Shown here piece by piece: positions 28,997 to 37,650 of a stretch of DNA of 64,000 nucleotides. The stretch covers positions 20,425 through 84,424 of the forward strand of contig NZ_GL882530.1 in NCBI RefSeq assembly GCF_000195595.1. The letters run 5' to 3'. The stretch is from Actinomyces sp. oral taxon 170 str. F0386 (GTDB lineage Bacteria > Actinomycetota > Actinomycetes > Actinomycetales > Actinomycetaceae). Position 1 is the stretch's first letter, and each line of letters opens with the position of its first letter. The notes beneath the pieces are model-generated. The model made no database searches. It was given only the letters and a program-made list of their open reading frames with translations, and had not been told where the DNA came from. A program made the translations under genes and the position numbers.

Positions 28997-29170
28997 GACG
29001 CCGTCGGCCGCGAGGATCGCACCACGCCGCTGACCGCACCAGCTCCGGACCTGAGGCTCAGGCCTCAGCAGGAACCGGCAGTGCATGACCCTCCCCGTGA
29101 ATGATTCCGGGGGAGTCTCCCCAGTTGAACGTCTCCTCCCGCGGAGCGTCATCACACCGTTAGGACACTC

Positions 29171-31246
29171 GTGACCGAGACCTCCAGCGCCCAGCCCTCG
29201 CTTTCCACCATGCGTCTGGCCGAGCTTCAGTCGCTTGCCGGCTCCATGGGCCTCAAGGGCATTTCCCGTATGCGAAAGAGCGAGCTCGTCGCCGCCATCC
29301 GTCAGGCGCGTGGCTCCTCAGCCTCCACTCCCGACTCTCCGAGCGCGTCGGACGGCGCAGCCGATGCAGGCAAGACCGACGCCACCGACTCCTCTTCTTC
29401 CTCCCGTACGTCCTCGGAGCCCACGGAGACGAGTGCTCCGGCGCGCTCGCGTCGTCGTCGGGTCACCGCGGCCTCCGGTGCTCCCGAGGAGCGCCAGTCC
29501 TCACCGGTTCTCGACCTCGGTATCGACCTTCCCGACCGGTCCGGCGGCGACACCGCCGGCGAGGAGCGGCCCGCTCGCGGCCGACGGCGCGAGCGCAGCG
29601 ATCGCTCTGAATCCGCCGAGGCCGGCGACGGTGACTCCTACGGCCGCTCCGAGCGCGGTGAGCGCTCCTCGCGCGACCAGGCTCGCCGTGGCCGCAGGCG
29701 CGCTCAGGCCTCCGCCGGGGCCCCCGAGAACCAGGAGCGTTCCTCGCGCGAGTCCCGCACCGACTCGCCCGAGGACCATGCCGACGCCAAGGCCGCCCTC
29801 ATGCGCGACCTGGCCGACGCCACCGGCACCTCCGTCGTCGAGTCCCAGGAACGCCCCCGCCGTGGACGCGACGGCAATGACGAGTCCGACGGCTACGACG
29901 ACGAGCGCGGGGGGCGCCGTCGTCGGGGTCGCAAGCGCGGACGCGACCGCTTCGACCGAGACGACCGCGACTCCGGCCGCGAGGGCAGAGACACCCGCGA
30001 CGGCAGTGGCGGACGCGGTGGCCGCAACCAGTCGCGTGAGGACGAGGTCCTCCTGCCGGTGGCCGGCATCCTGGATGTCACCGACAACCAGCACGCCTAC
30101 CTGCGCACCTCCGGCTACCTGCCCGGCCCCAAGGATGTTTACGTCTCCAACCAGCTCATCAAGGACAACGGGCTGCGTGCCGGCGACGCCGTGACCGGCT
30201 GGGTCCGTGAGGGCGCGGAGTCTTCCACGTCCCATCAGGGCGGACGCAACAACCGCCGACAGAATCGCGCCGGCCGGGTCAAGTACAACCCCATGGTCAA
30301 CGTCGAGACCGTCAACGGCATGGACGCCGAGCGTTCCAAGCGCCGGCCCGAGTTCGCCAAGCTCACCCCCCTCTACCCCCAGGAGCAGCTGCGGCTGGAG
30401 ACCACGCCCAAGGCCGTCACCCCGCGGATCATCGACCTGGTCTCGCCCATCGGCAAGGGACAGCGAGGGCTCATCGTCTCCCCGCCCAAGGCGGGCAAGA
30501 CGATCATCCTGCAGCAGATCGCCAACGCCATCAGCGTCAACAACCCCGAGGCCCACCTCATGGTCGTGCTCGTCGACGAGCGCCCCGAGGAGGTCACCGA
30601 CATGCAACGCACCGTGAAGGGAGAGGTCATCGCCTCCACCTTCGACCGGCCCGCCTCCGACCACACGATCGTGGCCGAGCTGGCCATCGAGCGCGCCAAG
30701 CGCCTCGTGGAGCTGGGACAGGACGTCGTCGTGCTGCTGGACTCCATCACCCGTCTCGGGCGCGCCTACAACCTGGCCGCCCCGGCCAGCGGCCGGATCC
30801 TCTCCGGCGGTGTGGACGCCTCCGCCCTCTACCCGCCCAAGCGCTTCTTCGGCGCCGCCCGCAACGTGGAGAACGGCGGGAGCCTGACCATCCTGGCCAC
30901 TGCCCTGGTGGAGACCGGATCCAAGATGGACGAGGTCATCTTCGAGGAGTTCAAGGGCACCGGGAACATGGAGCTGCGCCTGTCGCGCCAGCTCGCTGAC
31001 AAGCGCATCTTCCCGGCCGTGGACGTGGCCGCCTCCGGCACCCGCCGCGAGGAGCTGCTCATCGACCCCGCCCAGCTCAAGATCATGTGGCGTCTGCGTC
31101 GGCTCTTCGCGGGGCTCGAGCAGCAGCAGGCCCTCGAGCTGGTGCTGTCCAAGCTCAAGGACACCCAGTCCAACGCAGAGTTCCTCATGGTCCTGTCCAA
31201 GACCACCCCGGCCGGCACCTCTCTGGCCGACGGCGAGGACGAGTGA
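29171..31246 (+). CDS. rho: Transcription termination factor Rho
   Basis: A hexameric RNA-dependent ATPase that ends transcription. Residues about 10-45 are the Rho_N helical domain ([20 protein letters not shown]). A long Ser/Arg/Asp/Gly-rich insert (about 50-290), typical of high-GC actinobacteria, precedes the RNA-binding cold-shock-like domain ([19 protein letters not shown]). The ATPase has [12 protein letters not shown] as Walker A and [16 protein letters not shown] as Walker B/R-loop region. With 691 residues it is far longer than E. coli Rho (419) because of the insert. The start is GTG 29171. Confidence 0.97.
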   Translation: MTETSSAQPSLSTMRLAELQSLAGSMGLKGISRMRKSELVAAIRQARGSSASTPDSPSASDGAADAGKTDATDSSSSSRTSSEPTETSAPARSRRRRVTAASGAPEERQSSPVLDLGIDLPDRSGGDTAGEERPARGRRRERSDRSESAEAGDGDSYGRSERGERSSRDQARRGRRRAQASAGAPENQERSSRESRTDSPEDHADAKAALMRDLADATGTSVVESQERPRRGRDGNDESDGYDDERGGRRRRGRKRGRDRFDRDDRDSGREGRDTRDGSGGRGGRNQSREDEVLLPVAGILDVTDNQHAYLRTSGYLPGPKDVYVSNQLIKDNGLRAGDAVTGWVREGAESSTSHQGGRNNRRQNRAGRVKYNPMVNVETVNGMDAERSKRRPEFAKLTPLYPQEQLRLETTPKAVTPRIIDLVSPIGKGQRGLIVSPPKAGKTIILQQIANAISVNNPEAHLMVVLVDERPEEVTDMQRTVKGEVIASTFDRPASDHTIVAELAIERAKRLVELGQDVVVLLDSITRLGRAYNLAAPASGRILSGGVDASALYPPKRFFGAARNVENGGSLTILATALVETGSKMDEVIFEEFKGTGNMELRLSRQLADKRIFPAVDVAASGTRREELLIDPAQLKIMWRLRRLFAGLEQQQALELVLSKLKDTQSNAEFLMVLSKTTPAGTSLADGEDE

Positions 31247-31322
31247 CGCCTCCGGGATCGGCCCAGGGCCGTCGGGCCCCGGCCGGAGACAAGCAGGTGC
31301 CCGTTATCACGCGGTAAAACCG

Positions 31323-31351
31323 TTGCATGGGCCCTCGGCCGGTGGCATAGT
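31323..31351 (+). promoter_or_regulatory. Candidate promoter of rpmE
   Basis: TTGCAT (31323-31328) and CATAGT (31346-31351) are spaced by 17 bases, close to the vegetative consensus. The leader to ATG 31424 would be about 65 bases and includes an AAGGAG ribosome site. Confidence 0.5.
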
Positions 31352-31423
31352 CTGCTGCTGGCCTCCGGCTCACCCGCGCTCCCGCGTGGGACCCGGGACC
31401 CTCTGACGCTTAAGGAGAAACCT

Positions 31424-31636
31424 ATGAAGCAGGGCATCCACCCCGACTACGTGGCCACCACGGTCACGTGCACCTGTGGCAACACCTTCGAGACCCGTTC
31501 CACCGTCACCTCCGGTGAGATCCGCGTGGACGTGTGCTCGGCCTGCCACCCCTTCTACACCGGCAAGCAGAAGATCCTCGACACTGGTGGCCGCGTTGCC
31601 CGCTTCGAGGCCCGGTACGGCAAGCGCAGCAAGTAG
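31424..31636 (+). CDS. rpmE: 50S ribosomal protein bL31, zinc-binding form
   Basis: A 70-residue protein starting [10 protein letters not shown]. The zinc-binding cysteines of the C+ form are kept (TCTCGNTF and [11 protein letters not shown]), and the tail [12 protein letters not shown] is typical. It lies between rho and prfA as in most actinobacteria. A good AAGGAG site precedes the ATG, and a long hairpin follows. Confidence 0.97.
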   Translation: MKQGIHPDYVATTVTCTCGNTFETRSTVTSGEIRVDVCSACHPFYTGKQKILDTGGRVARFEARYGKRSK

Positions 31637-31645
31637 CCGCGTCTC

Positions 31646-31687
31646 ACGACGCCGGCGGCCGGCTCCCAGAGCCGCCGTCGGCGTCGT
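31646..31687. terminator. Long hairpin after rpmE
   Basis: Bases 31646-31659 pair with 31674-31687 (14 pairs including one G-T), and a small inner stem GGCTC/GAGCC forms within the loop. The 3' arm runs into TTTG. It starts 10 bases past the rpmE stop. Confidence 0.8.
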
Positions 31688-31755
31688 TTGCATATCGCAC
31701 GAGTGTCGCAGCCGCCCGTCAGCACGACTCCTAGCCCGTGAAGGAACCCGCGTCC

Positions 31756-32850
31756 ATGAGTGAGGACTTCTCCGCCGCCGAGCCGCTCCTGGCCGAGTAC
31801 GCGGACATCGAGGCCGAGATGGCCGGGCCCGCGGCCGCCGATCCCGGCGCTATGCGTCGGCTGGGGCGCCGCTACGCCGAGCTGGGCAGGGTCGTGGCCG
31901 CCTACCGGGCCTGGCAGTCGGCCAGTACCGACCTCGCCGACGCCCGCGAACTGGCCGCGGAGGACGAGGACTTCGCCGCCGAGGTGCCGACCCTTGAGGC
32001 CGCCGAGGCCGCCGCCGGCGAGCACCTGCGCGAGGTGCTCGTGCCCCGCGACCCCGACGACGCCCGCGACGTCATCATCGAGGTCAAGGCCGGCGAGGGG
32101 GGAGAGGAGTCGGCGCTGTTCGCCTCCGACCTTGCCCGCATGTACTCCCGCTACGCCGAGCGCCAGGGGTGGGCCGTCGAGGTTCTCGATGCCACCGACT
32201 CCGACCTGGGCGGCTACAAGGACGTGCGCCTGGCCATCAAGACCCGCGGGCCCGTGGAGCCTCAGAACGGGGTGTGGGCGCACCTGAAGTACGAGGGCGG
32301 CGTCCACCGAGTCCAGCGCGTCCCGGTCACCGAGTCCCAAGGGCGCATCCACACCTCCGCCGCCGGCGTCCTGGTCATGCCGGAGGCCGACGACCCGGGC
32401 GAGCTCCAGATCGACGCCGCCGATCTGCGCATCGACGTCTTCCGTTCCTCAGGGCCGGGTGGCCAGAGCGTCAACACCACTGACTCTGCCGTGCGCATCA
32501 CCCATCTGCCCACGGGGATCGTCGTGTCCATGCAGAATGAGAAGTCCCAGCTGCAGAACAAGGAGGCGGCCATGCGGGTCCTGCGGGCCCGGCTCCTGGC
32601 CGAGCGTGCGGCGGCGGTGGCCGCTGAGGCCGCACAGGCCCGTCGTAGTCAGGTGCGCACTGTGGACCGCTCCGAGCGGATCCGCACCTACAATTTCCCT
32701 GAGAACCGGATCGCCGACCACCGTACCGGCTTCAAGGCCTACAACCTCGATGCCGTGCTTGACGGTGACCTCGGCCCGGTGATCGCCTCGGCCATCGCCA
32801 TGGACGAGGCCGAACGGTTATCCCAGGTGGGTGAGGGCAGTGGTTCCTGA
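31756..32850 (+). CDS. prfA: Peptide chain release factor 1
   Basis: Recognises UAA and UAG stop codons and triggers peptide release. The GGQ motif is in [20 protein letters not shown] and the PxT codon-reading motif is PVT in [17 protein letters not shown]. Three-domain architecture, 364 residues. ATG 31756 was chosen because GAAGGA lies upstream; an in-frame GTG at 31738 lacks a site. The end overlaps the prmC start by 20 bases, coupling RF1 to the enzyme that methylates its GGQ glutamine. Confidence 0.97.
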   Translation: MSEDFSAAEPLLAEYADIEAEMAGPAAADPGAMRRLGRRYAELGRVVAAYRAWQSASTDLADARELAAEDEDFAAEVPTLEAAEAAAGEHLREVLVPRDPDDARDVIIEVKAGEGGEESALFASDLARMYSRYAERQGWAVEVLDATDSDLGGYKDVRLAIKTRGPVEPQNGVWAHLKYEGGVHRVQRVPVTESQGRIHTSAAGVLVMPEADDPGELQIDAADLRIDVFRSSGPGGQSVNTTDSAVRITHLPTGIVVSMQNEKSQLQNKEAAMRVLRARLLAERAAAVAAEAAQARRSQVRTVDRSERIRTYNFPENRIADHRTGFKAYNLDAVLDGDLGPVIASAIAMDEAERLSQVGEGSGS

Positions 32851-33736
32851 GTTGTGCGGCGGCGCGCCGGCGGGCGCGGTGGACCGCTACGGGCTGCGGG
32901 CGCTGGTGCGCCAGGCGGCCGGGCGGCTGGCGGCGGCCGGAGTGACCAGTCCCCAGGTCGATGCCCGGATCCTGGCTGAGCATCTTCTGGGCCGGGCCCT
33001 GCTGCTGGCCGACGGCGCCGACGGGGACTTCCCGGCCGCCTATGATGCGCTGGTGCTGCGCCGCGAGTGCCGCGAGCCCCTCCAGCACATCATCGGACGC
33101 ATGTGGTTGCGGGGCGCCGAGCTCATCAGCCGCCCCGGCGTGTTCATCGTGCGCCCGGAGACCGAGGTGGTGGCCGGAGCCGCCATCGAGGCCGCCCGCG
33201 AGGTGATGGCCGGCGGCGGGGGAGTGGTCCTCACCGCCGACCTGTGCACCGGCTCGGGCGCGATCGCCGCCTGCGTCGCCAAGGAGGTGCCCGGCGCCCG
33301 AGTGGTCGCCGTCGAGATCAGCGAGACCGCCGCGGCCCTGGCCCGCGAGAACTGCGAACGGCTGGTCCCCGGACGCGTCGAGGTGATCCACGCCGACGCC
33401 ACAGACCCACTGGTCCTCCACGACCTCAACGGTCAGGTCGACGTCGTCGTCTCCAACCCTCCCTACGTGCCGGCAGGCGCCGTGGAGGACACCGAGACGG
33501 CCCAGCACGAGCCCACCGTGGCCCTCTACGGCGGGGGACCTGACGGGCTGGACATCCCGGTCGACGTCCTTGTGCGCTCGGTGGCGCTGCTGCGCACCGG
33601 CGGGGTGCTCGTCATGGAGCACGACCACGAGCAGGGGGCGCTGCTGCGTGCGGCTGCGCTCGGGGCCGGGTTCAAGCAGGCCGAGACCGGCCAGGACCTC
33701 ACCGGCCGCGACCGTTACCTGCGCGCGGTGCGGTAA
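32831..33736 (+). CDS. prmC: Release factor glutamine methyltransferase
   Basis: Methylates the GGQ glutamine of RF1 and RF2. The catalytic NPPY motif is in [15 protein letters not shown]; the SAM-binding loop is [15 protein letters not shown] with the acidic ribose-binding residue in VAVEIS. The N-terminal helical bundle that binds release factors covers about residues 15-90. The length is 301 residues from GTG 32831 (GTG 32840 also possible). In relatives a tsaC/sua5-type gene usually follows; here accessory genes begin instead. Confidence 0.94.
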   Translation: MRAVVPELCGGAPAGAVDRYGLRALVRQAAGRLAAAGVTSPQVDARILAEHLLGRALLLADGADGDFPAAYDALVLRRECREPLQHIIGRMWLRGAELISRPGVFIVRPETEVVAGAAIEAAREVMAGGGGVVLTADLCTGSGAIAACVAKEVPGARVVAVEISETAAALARENCERLVPGRVEVIHADATDPLVLHDLNGQVDVVVSNPPYVPAGAVEDTETAQHEPTVALYGGGPDGLDIPVDVLVRSVALLRTGGVLVMEHDHEQGALLRAAALGAGFKQAETGQDLTGRDRYLRAVR

Positions 33737-33953
33737 ACCCCGCCGTCGGGGCCGGCAGTGTTGAGAGTCCCAGTGGATCTGAAGGCCGGCCCGGGCCCGA
33801 CCGCGGCGGGTACTTGTTTCGGCAGCGTGATGCTCTCTCGCACTCGGTGAGCTGAGGTGTCACAGATTGAGCGGATACGGACTTGGCTGAGCCCCGTCGG
33901 GCCGTGGCCGTTCTGTTCAAGACACAGCGACGCCGACGGCATACGGTGTGGCT

Positions 33954-34346
33954 ATGGCACTACGACTCGGATTCATCGGCATCGTGACTCGCGATATGTC
34001 CGCCTCGCTCGCCTTCTACCGTCTGCTTGGAGCGCCTGTTCCTGAAAGGAGCGACGAGCCGCACGTCGATACCAGGCTCGAAGACGGCACCGTTCTGGCG
34101 TGGGACACCATCGACCTCATTCGCCGTCTTGATCCCGGTTATGAGTCGCCCTCGGGAGGTCATCGCATCGCCCTGGCCTTTGACCAGGGGACGGTGAACG
34201 CCGTGGACGCCACCTACGCCAAGCTCACCGGAGCAGGATACGAAGGTCGCACCGAGCCGTGGGATGCCCCCTGGGGGCAGCGCTACGCCACGGTGCTCGA
34301 CCCCGATGGCAATAGCGTCGACCTCTTCGCGGCCTTGGAGAACTGA
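33954..34346 (+). CDS. VOC-family (glyoxalase-like) protein
   Basis: A 130-residue single-module vicinal-oxygen-chelate protein. LRLGFIGIVTRDMSASLAFY is the usual first strand-helix and WGQRYATVLDPDGNSVDLF is the standard end. It could be a metal-dependent dioxygenase, glyoxalase or a resistance binding protein; the substrate is not predictable. ATG 33954 was chosen over GTG 33948. Its 3' end overlaps, on the other strand, the remains of an AraC-type regulator (34283-34497) that may once have controlled it. Confidence 0.82.
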   Translation: MALRLGFIGIVTRDMSASLAFYRLLGAPVPERSDEPHVDTRLEDGTVLAWDTIDLIRRLDPGYESPSGGHRIALAFDQGTVNAVDATYAKLTGAGYEGRTEPWDAPWGQRYATVLDPDGNSVDLFAALEN

Positions 34347-34497
34347 GCCGGTGTCACCCCGACCGTGCGCGCGAACTCACGGGTCAGATGCGACTGATCC
34401 GCATAACCCGAAGTCGCTGAGACATCGGCCGGCGAAAGTCCCCGCTGGAGAAGCGAGCGTGCTCGGAATACTTGCTCAATGCGTGCCAGAGGAGTAC
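34283..34497 (-). pseudogene. Relic of an AraC-family regulator (C-terminal HTH)
   Basis: Reading the minus strand in one frame gives ARIEQVFRARSLLQRG, then LSPADVSATSGYADQSHL and TREFARTVGVTPAQF, a textbook AraC double helix-turn-helix end (GYADQSHLTREF signature). The frame ends at a TAG (complement of 34283-34285). No start codon or N-terminal sensor domain is found upstream, and by about 34500 the similarity is lost; the frame then runs into the MarR gene. It is a 5'-truncated gene, convergent with and overlapping the VOC gene. Confidence 0.72.
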
Positions 34498-34611
34498 ACC
34501 TCTCTATCGTGGAGCCGAGAGCGATGCGAGTCCAGAGACCTGTCGAGGATGGACCGTCAGAGTGGATTTGGCGCTGTACGTATATGCGCCTGGGGGAATG
34601 TATGAACGAGG

Positions 34612-35076
34612 TCAGGAGTCGCGGCCGCTGGTGGACGATAGCTGTTCTGCCGACTCATGGATCACCTCGGTGGCGTCCTCCAGGAACTCAATGAGCTGAT
34701 CGACCTGGTTGTCCGGCCAGTGCTCGACCAGAGCGGTCAGCTTCCGGTTGGCGGGCAGGAACATCTTGGCAAGACGATCAGCACTTGTGGCGTGGATGGT
34801 GAAGGATCGCAGGTCCGTCTCGCTGGGGCGACGCTCAACCCAACCATCGCGGACGAGTCGCCGTAGCACGCTGGCCATTGTTGTGGTCCCCATCCGGGTG
34901 CGGCGGGCCAGAGTGGTAGGGGTCTGCGGACCGTCGCGGTGCAGGACGTCGAGCACAGCCAGATCGCTGTCGTTGAGTCCTGTTCGCGCCGCTACAGCAC
35001 GGTTGCTGGCGGCGAGCTCGCTGTTCATGGCACGCAGCGCCCGGATGAGACGCTGATCGTGAATCCCTCTGCTCAA
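34612..35076 (-). CDS. MarR-family regulator of the oxidoreductase operon
   Basis: A 154-residue winged-helix protein: LNDSDLAVLDVLHRDG, the recognition region TPTTLARRTRMGTTTMASVLRRLV and the wing RDGWVERRPSETDLRSFTI, with dimerisation helices at both ends. It lies 35 bases downstream of the oxidoreductase gene and is likely co-transcribed with it. The 25-bp palindrome at 36172-36196, upstream of that gene, is the natural candidate for its operator. The inducer is unknown. Confidence 0.82.
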   Translation of the reverse strand: MSRGIHDQRLIRALRAMNSELAASNRAVAARTGLNDSDLAVLDVLHRDGPQTPTTLARRTRMGTTTMASVLRRLVRDGWVERRPSETDLRSFTIHATSADRLAKMFLPANRKLTALVEHWPDNQVDQLIEFLEDATEVIHESAEQLSSTSGRDS

Positions 35077-35111
35077 GCGATCCTCCTGATCGGGGTGAAC
35101 ATGGATGAGTG

Positions 35112-36107
35112 TCAGGATAGGTCGACGACGAGCTTGCCGCGGACATGCCCCGTCGCCAGCTCGGTATAGGCGGCGCGAACCTGCTCCAGCGTGAAAGAGT
35201 AAGTGTGAGCGACCTCGACCTTGATGGCGTCGTCCGCCACCAGCTGTGCCACCTCCTCGAGGTCACCGCGTCCACTACTGTGTCGTGAGCCGGTGAACCG
35301 CGCGCCCCTGAGGATCGCTGCGGGTGAGGGAACCAGAGTGCCGATGGAACGGCCCGTTAGCCCGAGATCACGGCCAAGTTGTACGTAGCCGCTGCCATAG
35401 CAGTCAAGGAGCTTGGTGACGGGCGACGGAGCCGCATCGCGAACCCGGCTTGTCAGGTTCCCGCCGTAAGTGACTGGAATGGCTCCCAAGGAGCGGAGAT
35501 ATTCGGCATTTCGGGCGCCGGCGATTCCGATCACGGTGGCTCCTCGGCTCAAGGCGAGTTGAGCGGCAACCGAACCCACGCCGCCTGCAGCGGCACTGAT
35601 GACAATCACATCGTCGTCGTGCAGGTTCAGTTGCCTGAACGCGCCGCACGCGGTCTGCGAGGCAACACCCAGGCAGGCCGCCTGCGTGAAGGGCAGCGGA
35701 GCCGGCTTCTTGACGACGTCGTCGGCGGGTGCCACCAGCTCGGTGGTGAGTGCTCCGCGGGTGTCGGCCTGGCCGGGTGCGCTCCGCAAGGTACCCAGTA
35801 CGGCGTCGCCCACGGCGAGGTCCGTGACGCTGGCGCCGACTGCGTCGATGACGCCTGCGAAGTCTCGGGCCACGCTCCTGGGGAAGTGGGCGGATGAGCC
35901 TTCCAGCCAGCGTCGAGGATGAATGAGGCGCTGAACCCGCTCAACCGGTCGCAAGTTACCCTCGAAGGTCTTGAAGTCGAGAGGGTTGAGCCCGACGGCG
36001 CGCACCGCGATGCGTACCGTTCCATTGCCGGGTGTCTGCGCCGGACGCTCGACCTCCTCCAGGACCTCTGGTCCGCCGAATCTCCGGTACTCGATCGCTC
36101 GACTCAT
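35112..36107 (-). CDS. NADP-dependent zinc-independent oxidoreductase (quinone reductase-like)
   Basis: A 331-residue medium-chain dehydrogenase/reductase. GFGG-type start RRFGGPEVLEEVERP, GroES-like domain with LNPLDFKTFEGN, and cofactor motif VISAAAGGVGSVAAQLAL. The cysteine/histidine zinc ligands of true alcohol dehydrogenases are missing, so it is probably a quinone or enone reductase acting on electrophiles. ATG 36107 has a near-perfect GAGGAGGT site; the frame is open to 36203 upstream. It heads a two-gene operon with MarR, and a palindromic operator lies 65 bases before its start. Confidence 0.87.
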   Translation of the reverse strand: MSRAIEYRRFGGPEVLEEVERPAQTPGNGTVRIAVRAVGLNPLDFKTFEGNLRPVERVQRLIHPRRWLEGSSAHFPRSVARDFAGVIDAVGASVTDLAVGDAVLGTLRSAPGQADTRGALTTELVAPADDVVKKPAPLPFTQAACLGVASQTACGAFRQLNLHDDDVIVISAAAGGVGSVAAQLALSRGATVIGIAGARNAEYLRSLGAIPVTYGGNLTSRVRDAAPSPVTKLLDCYGSGYVQLGRDLGLTGRSIGTLVPSPAAILRGARFTGSRHSSGRGDLEEVAQLVADDAIKVEVAHTYSFTLEQVRAAYTELATGHVRGKLVVDLS

Positions 36108-36171
36108 GGAAACCTCCTCGGGCTCGCTCGACAGCGAGATGCTGCAACCGCCGTCAACTGCTGCGTGAAAC

Positions 36172-36196
36172 ATATAGTACGAAATTCGTACTATAT
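36172..36196. promoter_or_regulatory. 25-bp palindromic operator upstream of the oxidoreductase-MarR operon
   Basis: ATATAGTACGAA (36172-36183), a central A, then TTCGTACTATAT (36185-36196): 12-bp perfect arms. Size and symmetry fit a dimeric MarR-family binding site. It lies 65 bases upstream of ATG 36107 in an AT-rich patch that probably includes the promoter. Confidence 0.75.
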
Positions 36197-36430
36197 TGGG
36201 CAAGGGCTGCTTTTGGGTAGGTTCTGATGAGGCCTTCGGAGGAGAGAGGTTCTCAGTCGCGCAGTCGCGGCTTTGCTGTTGATGCCTGGAGGCGTGATGC
36301 GACTGCTCCGGGTGCTCGCTATCTGACGGCGTCCTCGACGCTAACTATGTGGCGCAGGCTGACGAGTGCGAGTGCGTCGAGGTCGACGTTGCCCGCTCGG
36401 GGGCAGGTGCGACTGGGAGTCGGTTGCTGC

Positions 36431-36904
36431 TTAAGGCGAGGGCTCCTCTCCGGCGGTTTGTCGGTAGCGGCGTGACGCCTCGGTGACCCGGCTGATCAGC
36501 GTTGCCAGGGTCTTCAGGTCCCTCTCTCCGATCTCCTGGCCGACGGCATCGGCCCAGGCGTGCTGCTCCGCGGTGAGCGCCGCGATCGCGCGCCGTCCCC
36601 TGTCGGTCAGGACGAGCAGGTTCTGACCGCGCCGCCCGGGATTGGGCTCCCAGCGCGCCCATCCCTGGATGACGACATCATTGGCCACCCGTTGCACGCT
36701 CTGCCGCGCCAGTCCGACCCGACGCGCGATCTCGGCAACCGGCAGCGATTCCTCCAGGACGGCGCCCAGCACCTGCCACCGGGCCGGGGTCAGCTCATGC
36801 GGGGCCGTGAACACCGCAGCCGCCTCCAGGAGCTCCCCGTTGAGGGCGAAGACGGGAAGGACCAAGGCGGTGAGGGCGTCCCCCTCAGGCGTTCTGCCAG
36901 GCAA
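36431..36904 (-). CDS. MarR-family regulator of the PfpI-like operon
   Basis: A 157-residue winged-helix protein: LTPARWQVLGAVLEESLPVAE, recognition helix IARRVGLARQSVQRVANDVV, wing IQGWARWEPNPGRRGQNLLVL. It overlaps the upstream DJ-1/PfpI gene by 20 bases, so the two are translationally linked. The CTGTCAAT repeats upstream of the operon (37551-37590) are likely its binding sites. The 227-base gap between this gene and the oxidoreductase operon has no gene I can support. Confidence 0.83.
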   Translation of the reverse strand: MPGRTPEGDALTALVLPVFALNGELLEAAAVFTAPHELTPARWQVLGAVLEESLPVAEIARRVGLARQSVQRVANDVVIQGWARWEPNPGRRGQNLLVLTDRGRRAIAALTAEQHAWADAVGQEIGERDLKTLATLISRVTEASRRYRQTAGEEPSP

Positions 36905-37520
36905 CGGTCGCCTCCATCAGGGCCATGTAGTCCTTCTCCTTGCCGTTGAGGAAGACCTGTTCCCAGGAGTCGACCATCGCATCGGGCACAAGGTTGGTGA
37001 TCCGCATGACCTCCGCAGTGAAGGGGATCGCGTGGATGCTCGAGGCTGTTGTGACGCCCCGGTCGGTGACCAACGGGGCCTCCACGTAGTGCGCACCGCC
37101 TCGGTATCCACTGGCCTCAAGGTACGAGGCGGCATTCGAGGTGTGACGGCGCTCGTCCAGGAAGCCGGCGCGGGCAAGCAGGAGCGTGGCACCGCAGATC
37201 GCCGCCACCGGAATCTCCTTGTCCACGAGATGGCCGACCGCCTTGATGAGCCGCTCGTGCCCGGCCGCGTAGTGATTCCCTCCCGGAATGACCAGGGCCG
37301 CGAGTGAGCCGTCGGCGGCCACCGCATCCAGGGCGCCGAGGTCGACCTCCGGAGCAAGAGGGAGATTCCCCAGTGTGTGCACCGGCTCCAGTCCATCACC
37401 CACGAGCAGCAGTCGGAAGCGTCCGGGCTTGAGTCCTTCTGCATCGGCGATCTGAGTGGTGAGGTAGGCATACTCCCAATCCGCCATGGTCTCGGTCGTG
37501 TACAGGGCGATCGTGCGCAT
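36885..37520 (-). CDS. DJ-1/PfpI-family protein
   Basis: A 211-residue protein with a DJ-1/PfpI fold: RTIALYTTETMADWEYAYL, LVIPGGNHYAAG, and the nucleophile elbow AAICGATLLLARAG with its cysteine. These proteins act as glyoxalases, chaperones or amidotransferase-like enzymes; this one resembles the YdeA-like group next to regulators. ATG 37520 follows GGAGAGGAG; the longer frame starts at 37547 without a site. It is the first gene of the operon with MarR and is controlled by the repeats at 37551-37590. Confidence 0.85.
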   Translation of the reverse strand: MRTIALYTTETMADWEYAYLTTQIADAEGLKPGRFRLLLVGDGLEPVHTLGNLPLAPEVDLGALDAVAADGSLAALVIPGGNHYAAGHERLIKAVGHLVDKEIPVAAICGATLLLARAGFLDERRHTSNAASYLEASGYRGGAHYVEAPLVTDRGVTTASSIHAIPFTAEVMRITNLVPDAMVDSWEQVFLNGKEKDYMALMEATVAWQNA

Positions 37521-37550
37521 CTCGGCTCCTCTCCGGGTGATCTGCAACCT

Positions 37551-37590
37551 ATTGACAGCACACTGTCAATGTCGACGGTGTGCTGTCAAT
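37551..37590. promoter_or_regulatory. Operator repeats upstream of the PfpI-MarR operon
   Basis: ATTGACAG (37551-37558) and CTGTCAAT (37563-37570) form a palindrome with a 4-base spacer. A second inverted partner, GTGTGCTGTCAAT (37578-37590), pairs over 13 bases with the 37551-37563 arm, giving three half-sites. The TTGACA in these repeats, read on the minus strand, also looks like a -35 element, so a bound repressor would block the promoter directly. Confidence 0.72.
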
Positions 37591-37634
37591 GTTGAGGTGG
37601 GGTAAGAAAGGCGGAACGTGTCGGCGCCCTGGCC

Positions 37635-37640
37635 TAGGCT
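37635..37640 (+). promoter_or_regulatory. Candidate -10 element of pcrA
   Basis: TAGGCT lies 10 bases before ATG 37651, implying a near-leaderless transcript, as for sigH. Confidence 0.4.
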
Positions 37641-37650
37641 TGGCCTCACG

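Noticed and set aside
28910-29104. 64-codon ORF upstream of rho, a possible leader peptide
   Set aside because: No ribosome site, no recognisable composition, and chance ORFs of this size are common here.
36208-36430. Coding-like stretch (NVDLDALALVSLRHIV) on the minus strand between the two MarR operons
   Set aside because: Only about 25 residues with no family match and no start; too little to call a gene remnant.
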